Positions 56,016 through 64,000 of a stretch of 64,000 nt of DNA are shown piece after piece. Where the stretch lies: assembly GCF_020179425.1 (NCBI RefSeq), contig NZ_JAILYM010000001.1:744001-808000 (forward strand). Reading direction: 5' to 3'. The notes under the pieces were generated by a model. That model was not told the DNA's origin. It ran no database searches and was given only the letters and a program-made list of their open reading frames with translations. This DNA is from Novosphingobium percolationis (GTDB taxonomy: Bacteria > Pseudomonadota > Alphaproteobacteria > Sphingomonadales > Sphingomonadaceae). The position numbers were made by a program, and so were the translations under genes. Positions within the stretch are counted from its first letter, which is position 1; each line of letters opens with the position of its first letter.

Positions 56016-57536
56016 TCAGCGCGCCGCGCCAGCCCGCACCAGATCGGCGCGGAACAGGCGGTTGGCGGGGTCCGCCTCGCTCGCCTGCTTCAACAGCCGC
56101 ACCATCGCCTCGTGGTCGCGCCCGGCTTCCAGCCGGACCAGCCCCGCGAGGTGAATCATGTCGGGGTTGCGGGGGCTAAGCTCCAGCGCGCGATCGGCAT
56201 GGGCCAGGGCTTCGTCGGCGCGGCCAGCCTTGCTCGCCGCGAAGGCCAGCAGCTTCTGCGCCTCGGCATCGCCGTCCGCGCCGGGCACGCGCTGGACCGC
56301 TGCCATTGCGCCCGCCCAGTCCTGCCGCCCCAGCGCCGCGCGCGCTTCACCCAGCGCGGCCTGTGCAGCCTTGAACGCGGGCGAGGCGAGGCGCGCGGCA
56401 TAGGCATCGCCCGCCGGATCGTGCGCCGCACGGCCCGCGCGCATCGCCAGATCGAGTTCGCGCGGGCCCGCCAGCGCCGAATCCGCGAGCGGGCGGATCG
56501 TTCGCAAGGCCCCTGCCCCGTCGCCGGTCGCCAGTTCCGCTTCGCCCAGCATGATCCGCGCAAAGGGATTCTGCGGCGAGAGCAGCAGCGCCTTGGCAAA
56601 GATCGCGCGGGCCTGTTCGGGATGGTTCAGCGCCAGCAGCGCCTCGGCATATTTGAGGCCGTTGGGCGAGCGCGGATCGAGATCGGCTTCCTGCGGTGCG
56701 AGCGTGGTGCGCACTTGTTCCCAATCGCCCTTTTCGGCCGCGACCTGCACGGTCATCTCGATCACGCGCGGATCGGCGGGCGCGAGCGCGGCGGCGCGGG
56801 CGACGAGCGCGGCGGCGGCGTCGACCTTGCCCGCCATGTCGGCCAGCGCGGCGCGGGCGAGCAGCGGCTCGACCCGCCGCGGGCTGGCGGCGATGGCATC
56901 GTCATAAATCTTCGCCGCCTCGTCGCGGCGGCCCTGCTTGAGCGCGAGTTCGCCCGCGACCAGCCGCGTATCGAGCACATCCGGCGCAAGGCGCTGCATC
57001 ACCGCGAGCGCGGCGGCCGCGCCGGTCCAGTCCTGCGCCTCCAGCAGCATCCGCGCGTGGTCGCGCGCCAGCAGCAGGTCGGGCTGGCCCGCCGTGCCGC
57101 GGCGATAGGCCGCGCTCGCGCCCGCATAGTCCTTGAGCGCGACCAGCGCGGCGGCGCGGATGCGCCAGCCGCCCGCGCTTTCGTCATTGGCGACCCATTC
57201 CAGCGCTGCGCGCGGCTGCCCCCGCAGCAGCGCCGCTTCGGCCTTCCAGCGCGCCAGTTCCGGCCCGCCGCGTCCGGCCTCGATCAGCCGCCGCAAGGTC
57301 GCCTGCGCGCCATCGCCATCGCCCATGCGCAACTGGCTTTCGATCAGCAGCGCGAGCAGGTCGGCATTGCGCCCGTCGCTCTCCAGCGCAGCCAGCGCCT
57401 CGACACGGGCGCCTGCGTAGTCGTCGGCGGCGAAGGCGGCGCGCGCCCTGCCCGCATGGTCGCCCCCGCCCTGCCCGCAGGCGGCGAGCGCGAGGAACAG
57501 AGGGGCGAGGATCAGGTGCGATGTACGGGACGTCAT
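56016..57536 (-). CDS. TPR-repeat lipoprotein (first of two, PEP-CTERM associated)
   Basis: The 506-residue protein has a lipoprotein signal (LILAPLFLALAACGQGG) and then roughly twelve TPR-like helical pairs, e.g. ALALKQGRRDEAAKIYDDAI-type and ALLALNHPEQARAIFAKALL. It is placed between two PEP-CTERM genes and resembles the PrsT-type TPR lipoproteins of exosortase systems, at about half their length. It probably acts at the periplasmic face as a scaffold. ATG 57536 is used; a TTG at 57542 precedes it. It has the same length as the second TPR lipoprotein at 58511. Confidence 0.8.
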   Translation of the reverse strand: MTSRTSHLILAPLFLALAACGQGGGDHAGRARAAFAADDYAGARVEALAALESDGRNADLLALLIESQLRMGDGDGAQATLRRLIEAGRGGPELARWKAEAALLRGQPRAALEWVANDESAGGWRIRAAALVALKDYAGASAAYRRGTAGQPDLLLARDHARMLLEAQDWTGAAAALAVMQRLAPDVLDTRLVAGELALKQGRRDEAAKIYDDAIAASPRRVEPLLARAALADMAGKVDAAAALVARAAALAPADPRVIEMTVQVAAEKGDWEQVRTTLAPQEADLDPRSPNGLKYAEALLALNHPEQARAIFAKALLLSPQNPFARIMLGEAELATGDGAGALRTIRPLADSALAGPRELDLAMRAGRAAHDPAGDAYAARLASPAFKAAQAALGEARAALGRQDWAGAMAAVQRVPGADGDAEAQKLLAFAASKAGRADEALAHADRALELSPRNPDMIHLAGLVRLEAGRDHEAMVRLLKQASEADPANRLFRADLVRAGAAR

Positions 57537-57564
57537 GACCAACGGGCTTGCCAGCGAGCGCTGA

Positions 57565-57591
57565 AATTTCGGTGAAGGCGGCGCCGAAATT
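57565..57591. promoter_or_regulatory. Inverted repeat upstream of the second PEP-CTERM promoter
   Basis: AATTTCGG (57565-57572) and CCGAAATT (57584-57591) are perfect arms with 11 nt between. The site lies 60 nt upstream of the -24 element and 29 nt before the divergent TPR gene, a position suitable for an NtrC-type activator or a divergent promoter element. The assignment is inference. Confidence 0.4.
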
Positions 57592-57650
57592 GTCGGACGC
57601 TTTTACAACAGCCAAGATGTTAACCATTAAAAATGGCTGAATAGCGCCAC

Positions 57651-57665
57651 TGGCACGTGTTTTGC
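57651..57665 (+). promoter_or_regulatory. Sigma-54 promoter of the second PEP-CTERM gene
   Basis: TGGCAC (57651-57656), five bases, then TTGC (57662-57665) gives another exact -24/-12 element. It also ends 43 nt before the start codon (57709). The identical spacing at both PEP-CTERM genes argues against chance. Confidence 0.78.
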
Positions 57666-57708
57666 GTAGCGTAACGGCAGAAACCGTTAACCAGTGGATG
57701 CCCGCACC

Positions 57709-58425
57709 ATGCGCCTGACCCGGACCATCGCCAGCCTTGCCGCAGCGGCCACTTTCGCCTTCACCGGCACGGCCTTCGCCGATTCGATGGTGTTCGGCTC
57801 GGGCGACATCAACAAGACCGTGACGCTGACCTACAACGGCTACAGCGGCAACGGCGGCGCCTCGATCGGCGGGCTTACCGGCTCGACCACGTTCACGCTG
57901 ACGGGCGTTTCGGGCAACACCTACAGCTTCGACTATTCGGTGACGAACACCAGCACCACGCCTGTAGACGGCTCGCGCATTTCGAGCTTCGCGTTCAACA
58001 CCGATCCGACGATCGCCAGCGCGACCTCGACCGGGGCGTTCGCGCAGACGACGCTCAATTCGAACTATCCCAACGGCATCGGCACCGTCGACGTCTGCTT
58101 CAAGGACGCCACCACGGGGTCGTGCGCGGGCGGTGGCAGCGGTGGCCTGACGCTGGGCCAGACGGGCACCGGCTCGTTCTCGCTGTCGTTCTCCTCGCCC
58201 GCCACGGCGGTTACGCTGAGCGACTTCTTCGTGCGGTATCAGTCGATCGTCGGCGTGCCGGGCATCAGCTCGGCCAGCGGCGCGGGCACCATCACCACCA
58301 GCACCAGCACCTCGACCAGCACGGGCGGCACCGCCGTACCCGAGCCGGGAATGCTCGGCCTGTTCGCGCTCGGCCTTGCCGGGCTCGCCCTGTCGCGCCG
58401 CCGCCAGGTGCTGCGCCGCGCCTGA
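57709..58425 (+). CDS. PEP-CTERM protein, cistern-like family
   Basis: The 238-residue protein has a signal peptide (MRLTRTIASLAAAATFAFTGTAFA) and a beta-rich domain with LTYNGYSG, two Cys in VCFKDATTGSCAGGG and the conserved-looking FFVRYQSI. A Ser/Thr linker follows, then the sorting signal AVPEPGMLGLFALGLAGLAL and basic tail. It matches my recollection of the cistern PEP-CTERM family. It would be exported and processed by an exosortase not encoded here. ATG 57709 is preferred over GTG 57694 because it keeps the 43-nt promoter spacing. Confidence 0.85.
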   Translation: MRLTRTIASLAAAATFAFTGTAFADSMVFGSGDINKTVTLTYNGYSGNGGASIGGLTGSTTFTLTGVSGNTYSFDYSVTNTSTTPVDGSRISSFAFNTDPTIASATSTGAFAQTTLNSNYPNGIGTVDVCFKDATTGSCAGGGSGGLTLGQTGTGSFSLSFSSPATAVTLSDFFVRYQSIVGVPGISSASGAGTITTSTSTSTSTGGTAVPEPGMLGLFALGLAGLALSRRRQVLRRA

Positions 58426-58448
58426 AGCTTGCCGCAACGGTCTTGGAC

Positions 58449-58478
58449 AAGAGCCGGCCTTCGGGTCGGCTCTTTTCG
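58449..58478 (+). terminator. Terminator after the second PEP-CTERM gene
   Basis: AAGAGCCGGCC (58449-58459) pairs with GGTCGGCTCTT (58464-58474) over a TTCG loop, with one G-T wobble, and runs into TTcgttt. Confidence 0.85.
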
Positions 58479-58510
58479 TTTGGGGCAGCGCAGCGACGCC
58501 TCTCTTTGCC

Positions 58511-60031
58511 CTAGCCCTTGCGCGCCTCGGCATAGTGGCGCTGGATCGTGCCGTTCTGCGGGGCCTTGGCCGCCGCATCGCGCAGCAATTGCACACCGCG
58601 CGCGCGATCCTTGCCCGAGGTGACCAGCAGCCAGCCGAGCGTATCCATCACCGAAGGGTTGCCCGGGGCCTGTTGCAACGCGCGGCCTGCGAAATCGACC
58701 GCCTTGTCGGTGTTGCCCAGCTGTCCGTAGGCCCAGGCGAGGTTGTTCAGCACCATCGCGTTGCGGCCATCGGTGGCGGCGAGGATGCGTTCGTAGGCAT
58801 CGACCGCATTGCCCCAGTTGCCCTGCCGCATGGCAAGATCGCCATCGGCGAGCAGCGCCCCCATGGCGCGCGGACTGGGAAAGCGCGCGCGCGCTTCGTA
58901 CGAGGCCAGATCGGTATCGCCCGCAGCCTTCGCCGCCTGCGCCAGCAGGCGCAGGTCTTCGGGCAAGGCGGTCTTGCTGGTGGCGAAGGGGCGCAGCGTC
59001 GCCACCGCGCCCGCCGCATCGCGCCCGGCGAGTTGCGCCTTGGCCAGTTCGCGCCGCACCACGAGGTTTTCGGGGTGGCGCGCGAGCAGCGGGGCGAGCC
59101 GGGCGCGCGCCTGTTCGGGCTGGCCCAGCGCCACCAGCGCCTGCGCATAGAGCACGGCGGCATCGTCGCGCCCGGCCAGCTTGCCCTCGTCGCTCTGGAG
59201 CAGATCGCGCACCTTCTGCCATTGCCCGCGCGCAGCCGCGAGGCGGGCCGAGAGATAGGTGACGTCAGCATCGCTGCCCACGCCCGTCAGCCCCTTGATC
59301 GCCTGTTCGAGCTGGTCGAGCCGCCCGAGATCGCCGAGTACGCCCGCGCGACCCACCAGCGCGGGCAGGTTGCCGGGATAGGCCTTCGCCGCCTTGTCGT
59401 AGGAGGCGAGCGCCCGTGCCAGATCGCCTTCGGCGGTCGAGATCCTGCCATCGGCCAGCATCGCGTCGAGCGCGCCGCCATCGGCCTGGAGTGCGCGATC
59501 GACCAGCGCCCGCGCCTCCAGCCGGTCGCCCTGCCCCAGCCGGAAGCGCGCGGCGGCGGCGAGCAGGCGGGCATCGTCGGGGTGCGCGGCAAGGCCCATG
59601 TCGAACGCGCGCCCGGCGGCATCGGCATCGCCCTTGCCCAGCAGCGCCAGCGCGCGCAGACGCTGGCCTTGCGCGGAGGAATCGTTGCCCAGCGCCGCCA
59701 GCGCATCCGCACTCTTGCCGCGCAGCAGCGCGGCTTCGGCGACGAGCAGCGTATAATCGCCGGGCCGGCGGGCAACGGGCAGCTTGGCAAGGCTCGCCCC
59801 GGCAGCGACGCCATCGCCCATGGCCAGCGCATTGCGCGCATGCAGTTCCAGAACCTTGGGATCGTCAGGCATCGCGGCGAGCGCGGCGGCGAGGTCTCCC
59901 TGCGCCGCCAGATAATCGTGACGCGCGAACGCTTCGCCCGCGCGGGCGAAGCGCCTGGCCGGGTCTTCGCCGCATCCGGTCAGCGCCAGAGCGAACGCCA
60001 GCGGCAGCAGCATCACGTTTACGCTTTTCAT
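58511..60031 (-). CDS. TPR-repeat lipoprotein (second of two)
   Basis: The 506-residue product has a lipobox (LPLAFALALTGCGED) and TPR repeats across its length, e.g. FARAGEAFARHDYLAAQGDL, ALVALGQPEQARARLAPLLA and VLNNLAWAYGQLGNTDKAVD. Its length is identical to that of the TPR lipoprotein at 56016-57536, and both share the layout of a short signal, Cys, then RARxAF/ARAGEAF helices. They are therefore probably paralogues. It is likely periplasmic and lipid-anchored. ATG 60031 was chosen; the long upstream frame is antisense to ychF. Confidence 0.82.
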   Translation of the reverse strand: MKSVNVMLLPLAFALALTGCGEDPARRFARAGEAFARHDYLAAQGDLAAALAAMPDDPKVLELHARNALAMGDGVAAGASLAKLPVARRPGDYTLLVAEAALLRGKSADALAALGNDSSAQGQRLRALALLGKGDADAAGRAFDMGLAAHPDDARLLAAAARFRLGQGDRLEARALVDRALQADGGALDAMLADGRISTAEGDLARALASYDKAAKAYPGNLPALVGRAGVLGDLGRLDQLEQAIKGLTGVGSDADVTYLSARLAAARGQWQKVRDLLQSDEGKLAGRDDAAVLYAQALVALGQPEQARARLAPLLARHPENLVVRRELAKAQLAGRDAAGAVATLRPFATSKTALPEDLRLLAQAAKAAGDTDLASYEARARFPSPRAMGALLADGDLAMRQGNWGNAVDAYERILAATDGRNAMVLNNLAWAYGQLGNTDKAVDFAGRALQQAPGNPSVMDTLGWLLVTSGKDRARGVQLLRDAAAKAPQNGTIQRHYAEARKG

Positions 60032-60148
60032 CCGGTCGATTCCCACCATTCCGGACCTTAGATCGCGCCAAGGTATAAACGTCCGGTGAAGGTTTCCAAT
60101 CGCGCGCTTGATCGCTAAGGGCCAGCGCAAAGCAGGAGTTACCGGAAA

Positions 60149-61249
60149 ATGGGTTTTCGTTGCGGAATCGTCGGGCTGCCCAATGTCGGCAAGTCGACCT
60201 TGTTCAACGCGCTGACCGAAACGCAGGCGGCGCAGGCGGCGAACTATCCGTTCTGCACGATCGAGCCGAACGTCGGCAACGTCGGCGTGCCCGACCCGCG
60301 GCTGGACAAGCTGGCCGCGATCGCAGGCAGCCAGAAGATCATCCCGACGCAATTGGGCTTCGTCGACATCGCCGGGCTGGTGCGCGGCGCAAGCAAGGGT
60401 GAAGGCCTCGGCAACCAGTTCCTCGGCAACATCCGCGAGGTGGACGCCGTCGTCCACGTGCTGCGCTGCTTCGAAAACGACGACATCCAGCACGTCGACA
60501 ACAAGGTCGATCCGATCTCCGACGCCGACACGGTCGAGACCGAGCTGATGCTGTCGGACCTCGAAAGCCTCGAAAAGCGGGTGCCCGCCGCGCAGAAGAA
60601 GGCCGCGGCCGGTGACAAGGAATCGAAGATCATCGCTTCGGTGCTGGGTCAGGCGCTGGAACTGCTGCGCGAAGGCAAGCCCGCGCGGCTGACCGTTCCC
60701 CGGGACGAGGAAGAAGCGCGCGTCTTCGCGCAGGCGCAGCTGCTGACCGCCAAGCCGGTGCTCTATGTCTGCAACGTCGAGGAGGAAAGCGCGGCCAATG
60801 GCAACGCCTTTTCCGCGCGCGTGTTCGAAAAGGCCAAGGCCGAAGGCGCCAACGCGGTGATCGTCTCCGCCGCGATCGAATCCGAGCTGGTAGGCATGGA
60901 CCCGGAGGAGCGCACCGTGTTCCTCGAGGAAATGGGCCTGCACGAAACCGGCCTCGCCCGCGTGATCCGTTCGGGCTACGACCTGTTGCACCTCATCACC
61001 TTCTTCACCGTCGGCCCCAAGGAAGCGCGCGCCTGGACCGTGCACAAGGGCGCCAAGGCCCCCGAAGCGGCGGGCGAGATCCATTCGGACATGCAGCGCG
61101 GTTTCATCCGTGCCGAAACCATCGCCTATGACGACTACATCGCGCTGGGCGGCGAAACGGCGGCAAAGGATGCGGGCAAGCTGCGGCAGGAAGGCAAGGA
61201 ATACGTCATCCAGGACGGCGACGTGCTGCACTTCAAGTTCAACGTCTGA
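60149..61249 (+). CDS. ychF: Redox-regulated ATPase YchF (OLA1 family)
   Basis: The 366-residue P-loop protein has G1 GLPNVGKSTLFNALT, the NYPFCTIEPNVGNVGVPD segment, FVDIAGLVRGASKGEGLGNQ (G3 region) and a C-terminal TGS domain (RAETIAYDDYIALGG to the end). YchF prefers ATP over GTP and interacts with ribosomes and stress pathways. ATG 60149 begins the family consensus MGFRCGIVGLP. Confidence 0.96.
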   Translation: MGFRCGIVGLPNVGKSTLFNALTETQAAQAANYPFCTIEPNVGNVGVPDPRLDKLAAIAGSQKIIPTQLGFVDIAGLVRGASKGEGLGNQFLGNIREVDAVVHVLRCFENDDIQHVDNKVDPISDADTVETELMLSDLESLEKRVPAAQKKAAAGDKESKIIASVLGQALELLREGKPARLTVPRDEEEARVFAQAQLLTAKPVLYVCNVEEESAANGNAFSARVFEKAKAEGANAVIVSAAIESELVGMDPEERTVFLEEMGLHETGLARVIRSGYDLLHLITFFTVGPKEARAWTVHKGAKAPEAAGEIHSDMQRGFIRAETIAYDDYIALGGETAAKDAGKLRQEGKEYVIQDGDVLHFKFNV

Positions 61250-61320
61250 GGCACTGAACACGGCGGCGCGGGAGCCAATCCGGTTCCCCGCCGTTCCCCC
61301 TTGCGAAACAAGGGGATGCG

Positions 61321-62124
61321 ATGACGAAAATCACGAGAGCCGATGTGCTGGCCCGCGCGGGATACGCCGCGCGCGGGGCGGTCTATGCGCTGCTGGGTTG
61401 GTTGGCGCTGGGTACGCGCGGCGCTGCCGACAACGGCCAGAACGCCGTATTCGACATGGTGCAGGATATGCCCGGCGGCGGAGCGGTCCTCGGCCTGCTG
61501 GTGGCGGGCCTCGTTGCCTATGGCATCTACAAGCTGGCGAGCGCGCTGCTCGACCTCGAACGTCATGGCCATGCGCCCAAGGGGCTGGCGGTGCGCACCG
61601 GGCTTGGCGCCGGCGCGCTGGCCTATCTGGCAATGGCGTGGGCTGCGGGAAAATTCGCGCTCGGCTATCGCCACTATGCCAGCCAGGGCGCGCACGGCGG
61701 CGCGGACATGGCAGGCGGCGTGCTCGGCTGGCCGCTGGGCTGGGTGCTGGTCGCGGCCGTGGGCCTCGCCTTCCTAGCCGCCGCCGCGTTTCAGGCGATC
61801 GGCGCGGCGACGGGCGGGTTCATGAAGCGGATCGCCGCCGATGCGCCCAAGGGGACCGAAGCTCTGGGCCGGATCGGCCTTGCCGCGCGGTGCGTGGTCT
61901 TTGCGCTGGTCGGCTGGTCGCTGCTGCGCTCGGCCTGGCTGGTGCGCCACGCCGAAGTGCGCGACTTGGGCGGGGTGCTGGCGCAATTGCGCGGCACGCA
62001 GGCGCTTTACCTGACGGTCGCGGCGGGTTTGCTGGTGTTCGGGCTGTTCAGCCTGATCTGCGCGCGCTTCCGCGTGGTCCCGGCAATCGACGTGGTCGAC
62101 GCCGCGAGAGCGCGGTTTAATTGA
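61321..62124 (+). CDS. DUF1206 membrane protein
   Basis: The 267-residue protein has about six transmembrane helices arranged as three repeats, each beginning with an RxGYxARGxVY-like motif: LARAGYAARGAVYALLG, VRTGLGAGALAYLAMAWA and LGRIGLAARCVVFALVG. This is the DUF1206 pattern, of unknown function. It is alone between ychF and the MaoC gene. A GC stem of ychF lies in the gap before it. Confidence 0.88.
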   Translation: MTKITRADVLARAGYAARGAVYALLGWLALGTRGAADNGQNAVFDMVQDMPGGGAVLGLLVAGLVAYGIYKLASALLDLERHGHAPKGLAVRTGLGAGALAYLAMAWAAGKFALGYRHYASQGAHGGADMAGGVLGWPLGWVLVAAVGLAFLAAAAFQAIGAATGGFMKRIAADAPKGTEALGRIGLAARCVVFALVGWSLLRSAWLVRHAEVRDLGGVLAQLRGTQALYLTVAAGLLVFGLFSLICARFRVVPAIDVVDAARARFN

Positions 62125-62164
62125 TCGGTTGACGAGGAACGGCGACGCGGGCAGCTTGGCGCCC

Positions 62165-62623
62165 ATGCAGTATTACGAAGATATCGAACCCGGCAGCACC
62201 GACCGTTTCGGTTCCTACGCCGTGACGCGCGAGGAAGTGATCGATTTCGCCTCGAAGTACGATCCGCAGCCCTTCCACCTCGACGACGAGGCCGCGAAGC
62301 AGACCTATTTCGGCAGGCTTTCGGCAAGCGGCTGGCACACGTGCGCCATGACCATGGCGATGCTGGTCGAACAGCTCAGGCAGCATGAACAGGCGGGCCT
62401 CGGCTCGCCCGGCGTGGACGAGCTGCGCTGGGTGAAGCCGGTCTATCCGGGTGACACGCTGACCGTGGAACGGCTGACGATCGACAAGAAGCGCAGCAAG
62501 TCGCGCCCCGAGATGGGCAGTTTCCGCAACGAAGTCAAAGTGATGAACCAGCACGGCGAAATCGTGATGACAATGAAGTCGACCGGCTTCATCCGCACCC
62601 GCCATCCCGACGGGACCGACTGA
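62165..62623 (+). CDS. MaoC-like (R)-hydratase family protein
   Basis: The 152-residue hot-dog-fold protein has the hydratase motif DPQPFHLDDEAA (Asp33, His38) and LSASGWHTCAMTMAML, then VDELRWVKPVYPGDTLTVER. Members hydrate enoyl-CoA thioesters, though many are uncharacterised. ATG 62165 starts the consensus MQYYEDIEPG; a TTG at 62129 extends the frame without similarity. It may serve fatty-acid or polyester metabolism; no partner gene is adjacent. Confidence 0.88.
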   Translation: MQYYEDIEPGSTDRFGSYAVTREEVIDFASKYDPQPFHLDDEAAKQTYFGRLSASGWHTCAMTMAMLVEQLRQHEQAGLGSPGVDELRWVKPVYPGDTLTVERLTIDKKRSKSRPEMGSFRNEVKVMNQHGEIVMTMKSTGFIRTRHPDGTD

Positions 62624-62653
62624 CCCGAACGGCACCTACATCGGCTTGCACAC

Positions 62654-63145
62654 CTACATGGGTTTGCACTGGGCCGAGCCCTTGCTGTCGTAGACCACCT
62701 GATCGTGCGGGTCGGTGATGGTGAGGTGCGCATCGAACATCTCGACCGCGCCGTTGACGATCGACTTGCCGCCCTCGATCCTGGTCAGGCTCAACGCATA
62801 TTCCTTGCCGCTATAGCGCGACCAGGCCTCTTGCGGCAGCCGGGCGCTGCCCTTGTCGGCGGCGAGCACGACGATCTTGCCGTCGAGCTTGATCACCGCA
62901 CGCTCCCCTTGCGCCAGCGCCGTCGCGCCCATGCCGCCGCCATCGGCGACGAAGTTGCAGCCCGCCGCGATCAGCTTGTTGTCGCGGATGTCGAAATAGC
63001 CGATCGGCTGCGGATCGATCGGCTTGGCGGGCGGCCTGGCGTTCTGTGCCGCCTTGACCTGCGCGATGGCCTCTTCATCGCTTTGCCCGGGCTTGTCCGA
63101 ACAGGCGGCCAGGGCCAGGATCATCAACGGAAGCAGGCGGCGCAT
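62654..63145 (-). CDS. Predicted lipoprotein of unknown function
   Basis: The 163-residue protein has a lipobox (MRRLLPLMILALAACSD), a short linker with charged and Pro residues and a compact domain, AGCNFVADGGGMGATALAQG to the end, with a second Cys in SAQCKPM that could pair with the Cys of AGCNF. I do not recognise a family. The stop (TAG) lies 31 nt from the convergent MaoC gene's stop. The upstream frame to 63853 is antisense to the next gene. Confidence 0.75.
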   Translation of the reverse strand: MRRLLPLMILALAACSDKPGQSDEEAIAQVKAAQNARPPAKPIDPQPIGYFDIRDNKLIAAGCNFVADGGGMGATALAQGERAVIKLDGKIVVLAADKGSARLPQEAWSRYSGKEYALSLTRIEGGKSIVNGAVEMFDAHLTITDPHDQVVYDSKGSAQCKPM

Positions 63146-63253
63146 GGGGGTCCTCTCGGCTGTTTGCGGCCAGCCTATCGCAAATGCGCATTGCGGCAAG
63201 GGGGCGGGCGGAGTGTGATCGGGCCAGAACACAAGTGGCAGGAGAGGCCCGGC

Positions 63254-63850
63254 ATGACGCGCATTTCGATGATCGAACACGAAGGCTGGAGCGAGGCCCT
63301 GCGCGTCGCGACCAACCCCGAGGCAATGACGCCGCTCGAACGCGGCACGCTGCGGATCATGGCGCACAAGCCCGAAACCTCGCTGGGCTTCGTCGGCTTT
63401 TTCGGCGCGCTGCGGGCCGAGCGCACCCTGCCCGAGCGCCTGACCGAGCTGATGCGGCTGCGCATCGCCTTCCACAACCAGTGCCGCAGTTGCATGGCGG
63501 TGCGTTATTCGGCGGCGGCGGAGGATGGCGTGGACGAGGCGCTGGTCTGCTCGCTCGAACGGCCCGCCGAGGCAGAGAACCTGAGCGAACGCGAAAAGCT
63601 GGCGATCGATTATGGCGAGCGGCTGGCGACCAACCACCTCTCGCTCGACGATGGCTATTACGCGAAGCTGAAGGAACACTTCCGCGAACCGGAGATCGTC
63701 GAGCTGGGCATCTTTGCCGCGCTCTGCGTCGGCTTCGGGCGGCTGGGCGCGAGCTGGGACATGGTCGAGGAACTGCCCAAGGCATTTCAGGAGCGCGAGG
63801 GCGGACCGATTGCGCCTTGGGGGCAGAGCGAGCTGGTGGGGGTGCGGTAG
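63254..63850 (+). CDS. Carboxymuconolactone decarboxylase/AhpD-like protein
   Basis: The 198-residue helical protein carries the AhpD-like active site CRSC at 77-80 within ELMRLRIAFHNQCRSCMAVR, and a helix EPEIVELGIFAALCVGFGR. This family includes peroxidase-linked AhpD and carboxymuconolactone decarboxylases; the CxxC supports a thiol-redox role. GGAGAGG precedes ATG 63254. The substrate is unknown. Confidence 0.87.
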   Translation: MTRISMIEHEGWSEALRVATNPEAMTPLERGTLRIMAHKPETSLGFVGFFGALRAERTLPERLTELMRLRIAFHNQCRSCMAVRYSAAAEDGVDEALVCSLERPAEAENLSEREKLAIDYGERLATNHLSLDDGYYAKLKEHFREPEIVELGIFAALCVGFGRLGASWDMVEELPKAFQEREGGPIAPWGQSELVGVR

Positions 63851-63900
63851 CATTTACCCTCCTCCACCCTCAGGGCTGACGGAAGGGTAATCGGCGCGCC

Positions 63901-64000
63901 CTACTTCCGGCCGAACAGCTTCTCGATGTCGCCGTGGGCGAGTTTCACCCACGTCGGGCGGCCATGGTTGCACTGGCCTGATCGCGGGGTGGCTTCCATT
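63901..64000 (-). CDS. mutL: DNA mismatch repair protein MutL, C-terminal end (partial)
   Basis: Only the last 32 codons before a TAG are in the window. They read [20 protein letters not shown] then EKLFGRK, and the CNHGRP motif is diagnostic of the MutL C-terminal endonuclease/dimerisation domain. MutL couples MutS mismatch recognition to strand incision. The rest of the gene continues beyond the right edge. Confidence 0.85.
   Translation of the reverse strand, partial: MEATPRSGQCNHGRPTWVKLAHGDIEKLFGRK

Noticed and set aside
57537..57560. Sigma-54-like TGGCAA-N5-TTGG on the minus strand before the first TPR gene
   Set aside because: It has two mismatches in key positions and would place the transcript start at or after the start codon.

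Overview
This window is GC-rich chromosomal DNA from an alphaproteobacterium, most likely an order Sphingomonadales member close to Novosphingobium or Sphingomonas. The reasons are a GH106 rhamnosidase and rhamnose locus of sphingomonad type, the gene order gshB/yraN/rsmI/LppC-like, aroQ-accB-accC, PEP-CTERM proteins behind sigma-54 promoters, and a DOMON-like/NamZ pair. I see no insertion sequence, phage, CRISPR array, tRNA or rRNA. This taxonomic call is inference; no database search was run.

Region 1 (1-10.2 kb) is a complete L-rhamnose island. Reading leftward are a fused rhamnulose-1-phosphate aldolase/dehydrogenase, a secreted alpha/beta hydrolase, L-rhamnose isomerase and a secreted GH106 alpha-L-rhamnosidase cut by the window edge. 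Reading rightward are a sugar kinase, an FMN L-lactate dehydrogenase, a RhaT-type transporter and a DeoR-family regulator. Together they would release, import and convert rhamnose to DHAP and pyruvate. The divergent promoter carries AT-rich boxes repeated every 10 bp.

Region 2 (10.2-27.8 kb) is mostly housekeeping: a patatin-like lipase, an orphan GTA-type holin, a lipoprotein, aroQ-accBC, DedA, gshB, a tiny His/Asp-rich secreted peptide, yraN, rsmI, an LppC-like lipoprotein, parE, an acyltransferase, a TonB-like protein, a MoxR/GFA/CoxE-like cluster and a small outer-membrane barrel.

Region 3 (27.8-46.3 kb) holds a MarR-GNAT fusion with a near-perfect 28-bp palindrome, two secreted proteins, DOMON-like plus NamZ, tyrS, PilZ, a ZnuD-like receptor with a Zur-like palindrome, an MFS exporter, cysK, a dienelactone hydrolase, a SnoaL-phosphotransferase fusion, acyl-CoA dehydrogenase with a LiuR-like MerR regulator, hisI, an unassigned structured-RNA candidate (about 43.46-43.73 kb), comF, a methyltransferase and an SDR.

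Region 4 (46.3-64 kb) holds ppdK, glyS/glyQ, a TraB/GumN lipoprotein, a GIY-YIG nuclease gene enclosed by 32-bp inverted repeats, an LprI-like protein, rplY, pth, then two PEP-CTERM genes alternating with two TPR lipoproteins of identical length. ychF, DUF1206, MaoC, a lipoprotein, an AhpD-like protein and the C-terminus of mutL follow. The most interesting leads are the structured-RNA candidate, the sigma-54/PEP-CTERM/TPR block and the repeat-bounded GIY-YIG gene.
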